A stretch of 64,000 nt of DNA from Neopestalotiopsis rosae. Taxonomy: Eukaryota > Ascomycota > Sordariomycetes > Amphisphaeriales > Sporocadaceae. Shown here piece after piece: positions 33,478-45,800 of this stretch. A program made the position numbers and the translations under genes. The notes beneath the pieces were generated by a model that ran no database searches, was not told where the DNA came from, and saw nothing but the letters and a program-made list of their open reading frames with translations. Location of the stretch: positions 3,410,001-3,474,000 of the forward strand of contig JALGAS010000006.1 of NCBI GenBank assembly GCA_023078685.1, in the 5' to 3' direction. How positions within the stretch are numbered: the first letter of the stretch is position 1; each line of letters begins with the position of its first letter.

Positions 33478-35759
33478 AAAAAGAGAGAAGCACACATATT
33501 ATGCTTCGGGTACAGCAGTCCCGATGACAGCTCGGCAGTTCGGCGGCGAGTAGACATAAGATGATATTTGTTTATGATCATCAGCTCCCAGTGACTTTTG
33601 CAACTATGTGCAAGGTGCGTGTGGTAGTGGATCTTCAAAGTACCATTCTCTTTGCTCATGTCACCTACTGCAGCCAAGCACATTCGAAAAACATTAACAC
33701 GGAGATGATTGAGGCGGTGTACTCAACGACATCTATTCATGATTCTATCCCATTTGGCGAGGCGTTCAGCGGTGTTGGCATTTACAACTTATCAATTCTT
33801 GGAGGGGTCCCTATGGCCAGAGGACTTGGCCCGAGTATTATTATTCTTGGACCAGTCGCCCACCACTCTTTTCTATCTAGTGGTGTGCAATATTCTGTTT
33901 CCTGGGTTCGGTCCTTCTTTCGTATGGGGGAGGAGGGAGGGAAAATGGGGTATATAGGCAGGAAAAACAAAAACAAAATAAAAAGTTCAACACTTGACTA
34001 TGTTGTGTGTCCTTGGCTTTTTGAGGTCGTTTGAGGCGTTTCGCTGACTGGGTCTGCGCCAGACATTACAATGGCCCCGCGCAGACAATTACCTACCAAC
34101 TTGACTCGACATTGGATCGTTTCACGTGTTTTTGTCGTTCTCGTGTCAGAGACAAGGAGGTATGAGAGGTGCTTTGCTTTCTATGTGCAAAGTATATATC
34201 GAGTCAAGCCGTGTTTTGGGGGGGCAAATCATTCCTCGAAAGGGTCAACGGCAATAGAGATTAATTGTAAGAAGGCGCGAAATTGCGATCCTTCTTTTTC
34301 TTTTCTAACCATGGTAACTCTCTATTCCAAAACGGCAAAACGGAATGTGTGTGTTTTTTTGTTTCCCTCGGCACAGCCCAAGCCGGCCATTCATATGAAG
34401 AGACGAGGAACATGCCGCCGTTTTGATGCCGTCATACTCCGGGAGAAACCGCCATGTTCCGAGGACCCAGCGCCAGGCCGCGGGGTGGGGGAATTGGGGG
34501 ATGTTTCAATGGTTTTTTAGTGGCTAACAGTGACATTTTCGTTCTTTGCTGCCCAGCTAAACTAGATACTGTACTGTAATGGGAACGCCCTGACCCAGTA
34601 AAAACCACCTTGATGGGCATTTTGGTGCACGATTGATGGCGTATTCAGGGTGGCAGTGTCGAGACATAATTATGGGCAAGTTTTTTAAAGACTGGCAGGC
34701 AGTTGGGCAGTGTACAATCTTCTGCTGTCAAGTGCACGGAAAGAGCAATGACCGTTGAAGCTGATCATGTTTGGATCAATTGACAGGAACGACTGGCAAG
34801 AGAAAGAGCCACATGCTGGCGATTCCACACGCCCTGACGCTAGCTAAGTACTCCAGTTTCTCCTCTCGTAAACTTCCGGTCCCCGGTCATGACGAATCTC
34901 GGCGAACTTGATTCCATATAACTTCTCCGAGAGAAAGAAAAACTACTGTGAATCATACAAATTTTATTACTTTGGATACCGACTGATCACAGATTGCGAA
35001 TCTTTGCTCGTCTCGTTTCGTCTCGTCTCTTGTGCCAAACATTTTCTCTTTTGGAATTTCTGCTCTTGGCTTGCACTGATCTGATCACATCGGATCATTA
35101 AGGGCTATTGAAATTCAAGCCCAATCATTGCCTATTACAATCTACTTTTCCCGGCAACGGTTGTTCCCGGGGATCTGGCATTCCGGCATTGTTTGGGCTC
35201 AACTCAACAGGGTACTTGAGCCTTGACTATCAAAACGGGTATTGCTGCTGATGCTACTGGCTACTTATTAGTGGCCACTACGCACTCACTACAATTGGAG
35301 CCAGGCGAAAAGAACCCACTCATTCCCGCTAGGAAGATCTGACTAGAGACATACAGAAATCTAGATTCGTCTCTTTTTAGTTTGGGTTTGCCTTCCAATT
35401 GTCTTTACTCCAGACTTTCTCCCTTCTGACTGGTCACGAGACACACGTTTCTATAGTCAGTCACAACTTGTCATTGATATTGTTCTCTCAATACGTGCTC
35501 TCTCAATTCAATTCCTCGCAAGCAGTAGAGTGCATTCTCTCTCCCTTTCGACTTGTTCAGCCCCCAGACTGAGACAGAAGACCCCTTTGTTCCAGCAAGG
35601 AAGATCTAGAAGGAAGAAGGACTCCATCCAACGGAAAAGAGAATCCACTCGAGCCACGTGCCAACTTTCCAAACAAAGAAATTCCAAAGAAGCCCGTGTG
35701 TGCAAGGTCGAAGGAGATCCAATCGCAACAGATAAAGAAACGGATCATATCGTGCCACC
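33478..35759. other. intergenic, long leader of the NRAMP gene
   Basis: No supportable gene is seen. Frames at 33561-34034 and 34071-34520 lack any motif. 35360-35550 is CT-rich on the plus strand and precedes the ATG at 35760, which sits in a strong CCACCATGA context. Confidence 0.5.
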
Positions 35760-37853
35760 ATGAATCAGACGTCTCGCACTGATGAGCCTTACGAAGGCGA
35801 CGATGGTCATAACCAGAGTCCCAATGCCTTGTCCAACGACCTGATCACCAACCAGGACCTCAATGGCATTGCCAATTCCCGAACCAGACGGGGATCTGCC
35901 GACGACGATGAGTCCATGGACGACACTGGTCAGGGCATCATACAAACGACGGCCCCCGTGCCAGACCGGGACCGCGCCCTCGGTGCGCACCCAAAACTGG
36001 CCGCCGCAGCGCATGGTGATAATAGCGCTAGCGGCCAGTCGCCTGCGACCAAGGAGTCGTCCACTTCTGGGACGGCGGTCCAGGTGCCCCGCGGCGACCT
36101 CCGTCAAGGCGGTGTCGACACTACTCCGAATGATGATGTGTCGGCCTCTGCAAAGGATGGGGGAAGTCCTCTTCGCCGGCTCAAGCACGTCTTCCTAACC
36201 TTTGGGAAGTTTGTGGGGCCTGGCTTCATGGTGTCGGTGGCCTACAGTGAGTCAGATTTGTTCTTGGATGCTGTGCCAAGACACATGGCATCCATCCATC
36301 CTACTGCAAATGATTAATGTGCCTTGCTGACCCCCGTGTGCAGTCGACCCTGGAAATTACTCGACTGATATCGCGGCTGGAGCCTCGTATCAGTTTCGAC
36401 TCTTGTTTGTTGTTCTTATGAGCAACTTGTTTGCCATCTTGTTGCAGAGCCTCTCGGTGAAGTTGGGAACCGTCACTGGATTGAACCTTGCCGAGGCCAA
36501 CAGGGCCTATTTGCCTAGATGGCTAAACTATTTTTTGTACGGCATGGCAGAAATTGCCATCATTGCCACTGATATTGCCGAGGTAAGTCTCTACGGATAA
36601 GCACCTGAGATTTTGAAAATTTTGGAGTACAAATCATCTATTTCTTGTAACCCAATGCTAACATCAGTCAGGTCATTGGAACGGCAATTGCCTTGAACCT
36701 ACTCATACCGCAGCTACCCCTGGTTGCCGGATGTGCCCTGTCCATCCTAGATGTTATGGTGTTGCTCTTCTTCTACCGTCCTCAAGGATCCATGAAGGGT
36801 TTGCGCTCATTTGAAGTTTTTGTCATGCTCCTGGTCCTTGCGGTTGTGGTTTGCTTCTGCATTGAGCTATCACACATTGAAAATACCAGCGTGGGCCAGG
36901 TCATGAAGGGCTATCTCCCGAATGATGCCGTCATCCAGGGTGAGGGTCTGTATCAGGCCTGCGGTATCTTGGGCGCGACTGTGATGCCGCACTCGCTCTA
37001 CCTGGGTTCTGGGCTTCCGCAGCGACGATTGATGGAATATGATACCCGCAATAATCTCATGCCCGCGAATACTTCGACCAGTCCCGAGAGTCTAAGCGAA
37101 GGCAAGGACTACGACAAGGTCTTCTACGTTCCTTCTATGCGGGCCATCAAGCACTGTCTCAACTACTCTTATGCTGAGCTGGCCATTTCACTCTTCACGT
37201 TTGCATTGTTTGTCAACAGCGCCATTCTGATTGTTGCTGGTGCGAGCCTGTACGGAAACACCGAGGCCCTCGACGCTGACATTTTTGGCATCCATAGCCT
37301 CTTGACATCTAACCTCGGTACAGGCGCCGGAACCGTCTTTGCCTTGGCGCTTTTGTTCTCGGGTGTTTCTGCGGGTATTGTCTGCACTATATCTGGTCAG
37401 ATGGTCTGTGAGGGAGCGCTGAAGTGGAAAATGAAGCCGTGGCTCCGCCGATTGATTACCCGCAGCATTAGCATCACGCCATCTATCATCATTGCTGGCG
37501 CAGCTGGACGCGAGAAGCTCAGTGCCGCGCTCAATGGCAGCCAAGTTGCACTATCCATTGTACTGCCGTTTGTCTCGGCGCCCCTCATCTGGTACACGTG
37601 CTTCAACAAGTACATGACAGTGCAGCCGGGCATGGCGAGATTCTACAAGGAAGGCAGCAACGACGATTTCCCCGGCTCGGGCAGACAAGTTGATACTCGG
37701 GACGAGGAAGAGGGAGTCGATGGCGTATCCGGACTGGGAGAGCTGGTCAAGATGGGTAATGACTGGTGGGTCTGCGTCTTGTCGGTTCTCATCTGGCTGG
37801 TCATTACCATCATGAATGTGGCAAACCTGGTTCTGCTTGGCGTGGAGAATTGA
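35760..37853 (+). CDS. NRAMP-family divalent metal transporter (Mn/Fe)
   Basis: Exons 35760-36246, 36344-36582 and 36672-37853 encode 635 aa. NRAMP proteins move Mn2+, Fe2+ and related ions with protons across plasma or endosomal membranes. The metal-site motifs are present: DPGN at 164-167 (AYIDPGNYSTDIAAGA) and MPH at 347-349 (GATVMPHSLYLGS). At least ten hydrophobic helices follow the long hydrophilic N-terminus. The signature loop GAGTVFALALLFSGVSAGIVCTISGQ lies after helix 7. The first 145 residues are acidic and Ser/Asp-rich with no membrane segment, longer than usual and probably regulatory. Both introns are typical (GTGAGT...TGCAG, GTAAGT...TCAG). The likely function is manganese/iron uptake or vacuolar release; which cannot be told apart here. 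Confidence 0.95.
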
Positions 37854-39792
37854 TCAATATGAGAAAAGTTCGAGAGCTGCGTCGAAAAGGTCGATCATAT
37901 TGACCTAGACCGGCCGCTGGGCATTCTGGGCTCTTCTCGCTTAATGGAGTTCCCGCAGTACTGAAGGTAGACAAGCCGCCAGCCGTCAAATTGACGCAGA
38001 TTCTCAGGAGATGGAGGACTAGGGCAGGGTGCCGAGGGTGCTTTGGGTGCCGGCAAGGGCAGGAGAGGTGAGCTTCTGATCGGCGGCCGGCATCGCAGAT
38101 TGGGTAGGTAGTCATAGGAGTGTAAGCCTGGGCTTGGAGGGCTTGAAGGGCTTGAGGAGGCTTGGGGGTGGGCGGTTCCGCACGTTTGTGGCTTGCGGCG
38201 GTGATTACATAGTAAGACGTATCGCGTGCCATATCTTGGTTGTATGTACCCACGGAATGACAAGAACGTTTTTACTGCACACTCTTCTACTGACACCTCG
38301 GGAGGTGGCTTGCGGCTCTAGCTTCTGCAGCGAGGCTCCTGTCCCGTGGTGAGACTCGACCCCTGCGAATCGAACTCACTATAAGAGCTTAATGGTGGGA
38401 GTGCAAGGCCTGAATCCGGAAAACAAGGTTCGGATCAGCCGCATCTGATAGGTCAATCTGATTTCAGAGTTTCTGTGCCTGGAAAGATTCTTCAGCCGGG
38501 ACAAAAAAGCAACGCGATCGAAACGAACAAGAAAACAGACTCCACAGGAGGCAATATGGAAACATGGCTTTTCTGCTTGTGCCTGACTAGGGCACGAGTA
38601 CGGGCTTTGCATCATGCACTGCATGTGTAGGTAGCTTGCAGCATGGTGTCTTCCATATGTGCTTCTGACAGTTTACACGTTACACTTGCGGTATGTTCAA
38701 TTTGACCATCACAATCTTGATAACTCCATTTTTCCTTTCACTTTGACAAGATGTATAATCTATGAATAGCGTTGAAGTACGAAGTCTGGGGCAATTCAAA
38801 CTGCAATATTGTGCAAGTCAAGAACATGACGGCTTGGCCGGCTTGACATTAATATGCAACTCTGTTTGTTTTCTTTCCCCCAATGACTATTTGCGCTCCC
38901 GATCTCCGCGTCCCATGGCGGAAAGATGGACCAGGGAATAGGAGAAAGAGAATGTTTCAAACCGTAATTCCCTAATGCTCTCCTCGTAAGATTTCGAACG
39001 TCAGACCTGCTAACTTTACCCGCAGCAAGCCGCTTCTACGATAGCCGCCTCTCGCTCTCTCGCGCGCTTTCAATCACTGGGTCACACGAGTGCCGACCCA
39101 AACGAGAAGAGAATGAGAAGGCAAGGATCGATTAGCAGCAGAGCGGCTCCTCTGATACCTTGCATAATCATTCCATCACGAATCTAATGAGAAGTAATTT
39201 CCACCAAAGCAGTACTCGCCTATTGTTTGTGCCGGCTCGTAGGATGAAGCTTGAATTGTGTACCCCCCTGCCTTTTTTCCACGTTAGCGACACGGACGAC
39301 TACCCTCTTCCCGAGATTTGGGAAAGGAAAGGGGACAGGGACGATGAGAGTTAGCGAGAGATGTTACACACACACAGAGCGAGTGACCGAAGGAAGGAAA
39401 AGAACCATGATCGAAAAAAAAGAGTTGCCCCGAAACGCCTCCTTACTGCCCCTTTGGAACTCACTCTATAAGAGCCACAGGGGATCGGTCTCAAGCCTAT
39501 CTCTCCTTTTTCCCAACTCGTCTCCTTCTTTCCTCTTTCCTCATCAGTCTATTGACCTACGCTCGTTTGTCCTTCCGACCCCCCGTCTCCATCAGACAAG
39601 ACTGTATTTTGGATTTTGCTTGTTCGCTTTTGGCTCCTCACCTCAGCCTGCGACCACACACTCTTTCAAAGTTAATTAAGAAAAGGACCAAAAAAAAAAA
39701 GGGAAACCAATTAATCATCCGACTTGTTCAAACACACACACACAGCACACCACACCTAATAATAATTCTCAAACCAAATCAATCCCGTCAAC
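37854..39792. other. intergenic, promoter of the Gly-rich protein gene
   Basis: No gene is supported. 38134-38352 and 38379-38624 are shadows without motifs. The last 350 bp are CT- and CA-rich and include a TATA-like element (39466-39473). Confidence 0.5.
39466..39473 (+). promoter_or_regulatory. TATA-like element CTATAAGA
   Basis: CTATAAGA lies about 320 bp upstream of the ATG of the Gly-rich secreted protein and is followed by a CT-rich stretch (39488-39600). The pair fits a strong promoter and an intron-free leader. Confidence 0.4.
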
Positions 39793-41199
39793 ATGAAGCT
39801 CACTGTAGGCATCGTCACCATGCTGGCCCCTTCGCTGGTCCTGGGCTCCCTGCGCGCCCGCGGCATCAGGAAGAAGAGGTGCCAGTCCGCCGTCGCCTCG
39901 TACCCCACCGGCGGCGCCAGCTCCGAGACTGGCTCCTACGGCACCGGCGTTTATGGCGGTAGCGGTGGTCAGGAGGGAGGTGGCTATGAAGGCGGTGGCA
40001 AGCCATCAGGAGGCTCTTCTGGAGGCTACGGCGGCGGCGGCGAGGAAGAGGGTGGCGAGAGCCCCAGCTATGGAAACGGTGAGGGCTCCGAGGGCGGCTA
40101 CGGCGGTGGCGAGGAGGGAGAAGGACAAGGAGGCTCTGGAGGCTACGGCGGCAATGGCGGCGGCCACGGTGGCGGTCAGGGTGGCGGCTACGGCGGCGGC
40201 AAGCCAGGTGGCTCTTCCGGAGGAGGAGGCTACGGCGGTGAGCAGGAGGGCGGCGAGAGCCCCAGCTACAGCGGTGGTGGTGGTGGTGGTGAAGAGGGCA
40301 GCGGCCAGGGAGGCGGCTACAATGGTGGCGGGGGCCAGGAGGGCGGATCCGGAGGAGGCTACGGTGGTGGCGGTGAGGAGGAGGGCGGCCACGGCGGCTA
40401 CGGAGGCGGAAGCGACGAGGGTAGCTCTGGCGGCCGCGGCTATGAAGGTGGTGGCAACGAGGGTGGCTACGGTGGAGGCAAGCCTGGCGGCCAAGGAGGC
40501 GGTTACGCTGGCGGTGAGAACGGCGGCTACGAAGGTAGCGGCAGCAGCCCCGACTACTCTGGTGGCAACTCTGGTGGCTACTCTGGCGGCAACAAGGGAG
40601 GCAATGGCGGCTACGGCAATGGTGGTAGCAGTGGAGATTATGAAGGCAGCGGCAACGGTGGCAGTGGCTACGAAGGCAGCGGCCACGGAGGAGGCTACGA
40701 AGGCAGCGGCCACGGAGGAGGCTACGAAGGCAGCGGCCACGGAGGAGGCTACGATGGTGGCAACTCGGGCAGCTACGGAAACAGTGGCAGCAGCCCTGAC
40801 TACGAAGGTGGCAAGGGAGGCTACGGCGGCAACGGTGGCTACGATGGTGGTGAGAGCCCTAGCTATGATGGCGGGCACGAGGGCTATGGCAACGGTGGCA
40901 ACAGCCCTAGCTACGATGGTGGCAACGGCGGCTACAACACTGGCAGCGACCCCAGCTACGAGGGCGGCAACGCGGAAGGCTATGGAGTTGGTTCCGGCAT
41001 CGATCCCGTCATCACCGCGCCTCCCGAGCCCGAGTACACCGGCTGGGGTTACGGCGTCGGCATTGGCAACCCCACGGCCACCGTCGAATTCCCAAGCTTC
41101 ATCACCGTTACAACCACTGAGCTGCCCATAATAACCATCATTGACCCCGAGGAGACTGAGACTGAGACGCTCGAGCTGCCTCAACCTACCGTCTTCTAA
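39793..41199 (+). CDS. secreted Gly/Tyr/Ser-rich repeat protein, unrecognised
   Basis: A single exon of 468 aa. Residues 1-20 (MKLTVGIVTMLAPSLVLGSL) are a signal peptide. A dibasic site (RKKRCQ, near residue 30) could be cut by Kex2. The centre, about residues 50-400, is a glycine/tyrosine/serine repeat region built from GGYGGG, GGESPSY, GSSPDY and GYEGSGHGG units with Glu and His. Three exact 27-bp copies encode YEGSGHGGG. The non-repeat C-terminal end (about 60 residues) has WGYGVGIGNPTATVEFPSF, ITVTTTELPIITI and an acidic tail ending PTVF. Composition resembles structural, wall-bound or adhesive proteins, with acidic patches alternating with aromatic repeats. No enzyme domain or GPI site is visible. 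It is likely secreted to the wall or matrix. Function is unknown. Confidence 0.9.
   Translation: MKLTVGIVTMLAPSLVLGSLRARGIRKKRCQSAVASYPTGGASSETGSYGTGVYGGSGGQEGGGYEGGGKPSGGSSGGYGGGGEEEGGESPSYGNGEGSEGGYGGGEEGEGQGGSGGYGGNGGGHGGGQGGGYGGGKPGGSSGGGGYGGEQEGGESPSYSGGGGGGEEGSGQGGGYNGGGGQEGGSGGGYGGGGEEEGGHGGYGGGSDEGSSGGRGYEGGGNEGGYGGGKPGGQGGGYAGGENGGYEGSGSSPDYSGGNSGGYSGGNKGGNGGYGNGGSSGDYEGSGNGGSGYEGSGHGGGYEGSGHGGGYEGSGHGGGYDGGNSGSYGNSGSSPDYEGGKGGYGGNGGYDGGESPSYDGGHEGYGNGGNSPSYDGGNGGYNTGSDPSYEGGNAEGYGVGSGIDPVITAPPEPEYTGWGYGVGIGNPTATVEFPSFITVTTTELPIITIIDPEETETETLELPQPTVF
40669..40749 (+). repeat. 3 x 27-bp exact tandem repeat in the Gly-rich gene
   Basis: The unit TACGAAGGCAGCGGCCACGG plus AGGAGGC (27 bp) is repeated three times without a mismatch at 40669-40695, 40696-40722 and 40723-40749. 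It encodes the nine residues YEGSGHGGG each time. Nucleotide identity points to recent slippage or unequal exchange. Confidence 0.95.
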
Positions 41200-42470
41200 A
41201 CTTCAAGAAGTTCCTCTCTCTCCCCTTCCCACCGAGCAGTCGTGGCTTATCCGTTTCCTGGTCATGACAACTACACTGTGGGCTGCATTACACCTTGCCT
41301 TTCGGGCAAGTGTCTGTGTGTGTTGTGTTTGTGCATCGACAAAAAGGGCTTGATTATTCTTAGAGGCCTAGAGATTGAACATCGATAGGCATTTTACGCA
41401 TGTATCTTAGCTTTTACTACGTATTAATGGTTCATACTACCTTTGATTGTTTTCCTTGTCATATTCATTCCTGCCAATGACACACTTGTCTTAGTGTAAA
41501 TAGCAATGATTTTTGCTATTGTCTTTTATTGAAAATCAAAATTAAAATCATGTTTATTGATTATTACCCTCCGATATTCCTTTTTTGGAAGATCTTTCAA
41601 TTTATGCGCATACTAATAGAGCTGCAATGGTTCAAACTTGCTGCCCTGACACTGGCTGATTGATAACCAGCTCATATAAATCGGGTACATATATATATGC
41701 GTCTTCCGAGCTGGGATAATAGGCAAAGGCCCGTCCTTGTCTGCTAAATAGCAGTGGTGGAACGAATATCTTTGCGACACTAATGCCTCCCTACCTTGGG
41801 GGGAATCGCGGAGCTATCGATGTTTACATTTCCATCTTTCCGCTTAATCCTACACGAGATGACATTAATACGGCTGGGCTAATTATTGCTTTCTCTCAAG
41901 TTTTAATTTTTATTATGCCTAGGGAAAACAAAGAGTAAATCCTAAGAAGAATTTTATGAGAAAAAAGAGTAAATAGAATCTCCGTCCGGATAATTATAAT
42001 CATAAATATTACCGGCAAAGGAGCCGCAAAATCGACGTCTTTTATCTTTTATATTGAGGCGTGGGCAATCCTTGCTGCATCGCCAAAGATGGATATATTA
42101 TCGGTGTCGTTCAAGTCGGGCTAGACGGATAGCCGCGTAAAAGCACTCTCGGAGGCCGCGCCGTAATGGTGCCGGAAACCTAATATTATATCCCTCGATA
42201 TATTAACTGTAGAGGAGGTGTCGGAAAAATCGACACATGGTATGAAATAGTCCATTTAGTTGTTTATGATCTGCCCTTATCATGCAATAAGACCATGCAA
42301 TTCGTGGGGTAAAATGACTTGACTGAAGCTGTAGATGGACAGTCAAGCTTGGCGCTGGCAGTAGACGGCATGGCTGACTTTTTTGACCAGCTAGGTGTGT
42401 GTGATACACGCTGACAGTAAAAGAATTGCAGTTCTGCGAAATCTTTTCGGCATTGATGAATTTGGTTAAC
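41200..42470. other. AT-rich intergenic, no intact gene
   Basis: 41400-42240 is markedly richer in A and T than the coding regions around it and contains long runs such as those at 41540-41580 and 41900-42040. This fits an old repeat reduced by mutation (for example repeat-induced point mutation), but no element can be named. Confidence 0.45.
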
Positions 42471-42836
42471 TCATTGAATCCATGGTATACCTCGGGCCTT
42501 TTTACAGTCATTCATAGCTAGCAAGATATTTGTAGAAGCCGTGTTACCGCTGCCTGTCGGTGCCAGTAAAAGTATATTTTGGCCAACATGCAGAACCACG
42601 ATGGAAGACCCAAGTGCTTCAGATGCTCCTTGGCCCCTCCGGGACCGTACCATGGTGCGAATCGGCAGCTCCCAACGCCGACCAACCAGGAGAACACCGA
42701 TTCGCGGAGATTCTACTTGGTACCCGCGGCCACTTGGCCCACCAGCGCCAAAGATCTCGGCCGCTCCTCCTTTCAAGAAAGAGCCATCCACGACGACAAA
42801 AGCAGAGTGACGGGACCGGCCACTGGCCGGAGGCAT
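42471..42836 (-). pseudogene. relic of a P-loop NTPase (ATPase or helicase)
   Basis: The minus-strand frame 42836-42471 contains VVLHVGQNILLLAPTGSGNTA, which resembles a Walker A motif (G-x-T-G-S-G-K-T) with the essential lysine replaced by Asn. Nothing else in the frame is recognisable and the frame has no ATG start. This looks like a fragment of an ATP-binding protein, perhaps an ABC or DEAD/RecQ helicase, left in repeat-like DNA. It may also be a chance resemblance. Confidence 0.3.
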
Positions 42837-45800
42837 TACCCCGTATCCACTTCTGGCCCCGGGAAAGAAGTGGATATCTCCCTCCTTCCCCGGAGAAAAC
42901 CATCGGCGGTCCTTCTTACCACTCCCGGGGAAAGTTCCAAGTACTCAAGTACCAAGTCCCTTGTATGATGAGCTGTAAGCCAAGCCCAAGCCCAAGACAC
43001 GTGGGTTTTCTCACCCCACGGGCGTGTGCTCGCGAAAGTTCCCTGTCAGGCGTCGGGGAATTTTTCGACTCTTGCTTCTTGCATGTACGGAAGGTGCACA
43101 CCGCAAAACCCTGTTCGAGCCTTGTCTTTCTGGGGAAATCTCGAACGGGAGTAGGGACAAGGGGGTGAGCCTGGGACGGGCTGGCAGGCTGGGCTTTTAC
43201 TGGAGATCTGGAGAAAGAGGAGGGCAGGAAGGGATGATAGTGACAAGGGGGTGTGTGTGTGTGAGAAGACAATGGACACACAGCCTAACCCAACGAACGA
43301 CGATCAGGGACTGCAGAGGACGGACGAGGATGTTCATGGTGATGATTCAGCAAGAACGTTCCAGACCGTTGAAAGCCGGCGAGCCTTCTCGGTCTCGCGG
43401 TGAGCTTTAGCGCCCATATATGGGTCTCCCCTCCTTGGCCGTACTCTTATTGTTTCTCACCTACACCATAACACATTGTCGTGTTGCACATGGTCCAAAA
43501 GGTCGGCTTATACTAATGGTAGCGATCCCGAGAAATGTGGTGGCTGTGAAAGAAGATCTTGGGGACGGAACTACTATAGTGTAGACGTGGTCGCGGGAAA
43601 GGAAAGGGGGTGGAGTCATGGAGAAAAAAAGTGAGAAACGCCAGAGGTTCACGCGTCTATGATAGCTACGATAAAGATTTCCCAAGGATGAAGTTCTTGG
43701 CGGTGTACTTAGTCATTGGAAAAGGGCTGTGTCGGACTAGTTTCAAAGTAGAGTATAATGAGACAAAGTTGTCAGATTTCCCAAAGTGAAAGGTCACATT
43801 ATGATACTCGGATTGTTGCATCAATCATACCCTACCATTTGTCAAACTGACTATAGCAGATATAGACCCAGTGTTTGTTGGAGGAAGAACCATGAACATC
43901 AGTCTTCCCAATTTTAGAAAACCTTGAATATAGTTAGAAACAAGACAACCATGATGGGAATAACAATCCCATGTTGATCAATGCCGGCCGACAAAAACTC
44001 TGTCTGTTAGCGTATGGTTCACGCCGCAAGTCCACACTTATGGCGCGAACAGTCAGAGCCGCATAAGAAAATGGACTTGCTAATGCGTGTTGCCGATCCG
44101 TTCGAGGCCGTTTAACGGACCGGGGCTCCGAAAAAAAGAGTCTGGACTACTGGTTGCAGGTGATTGGTGCTGGACTAAGTATACTAGAGTGCAGATCTGT
44201 ATATGCAGCCACGCAGTCTACCAGTCTACACGGCCCTAATTGGGTAAAGTATAGCGATTACCGTGCAGGCAGGAGAATTTAGTATGCGAGGGAGAGGGAA
44301 AGACAGTATGGAGGGTGACAAGAAAAGAAAAGAGGGAGGAGTTCGTTCTATGCGGAAAATTGTATCCATCACTTGAGGCATGTGAAATAATTGATAATCT
44401 CATTGTATATTTGCAAAGTACCAAATGTGTGGGTATGGACAGGCTTATGGTATCGTGGTGCGCAGTTTCGGAAATGTGCACTGTGAACCATTGAGCTTTC
44501 CTCGCAAGCGAAGGTGGCGCTCGTTCAAGTCAATTACTATGTATGGTACAGGTAAGAAGTGTAGCAGTCAGTAGCCCAGGGGGTTGTGCGTGGTCATGCG
44601 TCTCGTAAAAATTGGTCTTCGTGAATAGCAGAGATTGGAATCGGAAATAAAATGTAGATCAGATATGAGAAGTGCGGACTCGTGTTGGTTGGTTGGGTTG
44701 CACTGCGGTAGATCTGGAAAGCAGAGAAAAAATAAAGAGGGGAACAGATGCAGGAGACGTGGTAGTGGGATGAGACGCGACGGCAAACTTCACGATGTTG
44801 GGGCCCCGCCTTTGGAGTTCACCTGATGGAAAAGAAATTTATCGAATTGCATGATTTCTGGCCCGTTCTGATAAGGGGGTACAGTACACGTACTTTCGTG
44901 GGATGCGTCGGAGCCCGAAACTAGCCAGGGCGGCAAAAAAAAAAAAAAAAAAAAAAAGGCACAGCCATGATGATCCGGGATCGGGGGCGAGGAAAAGGGC
45001 AATGTTACGATTGAGAGATAGAGCAGGAAAGGGAACACCGATTCACTTGGAAGAAGTTCGTGATGGACAAGCGTGGTGATGTTTTGAAAGTGCGCACAGC
45101 ATAGTCCAAAAGACTGCTAGCAAGGCGAGAGCTGATGGTTATAGAGTTGCCAGCTTGTGAGGCCGGGAACGCTAATCAAGAGGTGAGGGGACTGTGAATC
45201 CTGGACCACTCACTACTATGGTACACTACCTACTCTGTACCTTGGCAACCTACCTACCCTGGCTACCCGTAGAAGCCCAACACCTGTGCGCTGAAAGGTC
45301 TGGACGCAAATAGTCTGGAGATCAACTGGGGCGATGCAACAAGATGCCAAGACAACCTTTGTGGTTTGCCCATTTCCGTCAAGGTGAGCCGGGTTGATTG
45401 GATGGGGGGGCTGCCTGGGGATGGTGCCAACCAAAGTGGATGTTCGTTGATAGTGGTTTGGAACATTATAAACTCGCAGCTTGATGGGAAAAGGGCACAG
45501 CATGGCATCTGCGCTGCGCTGCACTACGCTGCTGCATGGCATGGCATGGAAGGGAAGCAGAGCCCTGGAGCCCTGGAGCCCTGAGCTCTGGAGGGCCCCA
45601 TACTGTACCGAACGGGCCAGGGGTCACCAGGGGCACATGCAAGCAGTTCTGAAGCGCAGCGCGACGGCACGCCGGAGATGTCGACCGGACGCACGAACAA
45701 CGCTCGCACCTTTATTCGGAGGAGAGAGTTCAGGTCTAGTGCCAAAAACTCTCGCCAGTGGCCGTGGGGGGTTCGCGAAACGAGGTTCGATGCGCGCGAC

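Noticed and set aside
38340..38395. tRNA-like sequence with GTTCGATTC
   Set aside because: The flanking stem (GTGAG/CGCAG) does not pair and no acceptor or anticodon arm is found.
39953..41131. 392-residue frame in another phase of the Gly-rich gene, same strand
   Set aside because: A low-complexity shadow of the repeat, with the signal peptide and conserved end only in the true frame.
40006..41184. 392-residue Ala-rich frame antisense to the Gly-rich protein gene
   Set aside because: Its composition (A, V, T) follows directly from the codon pattern of the Gly-rich repeat. No start, splice signals or motifs of its own.
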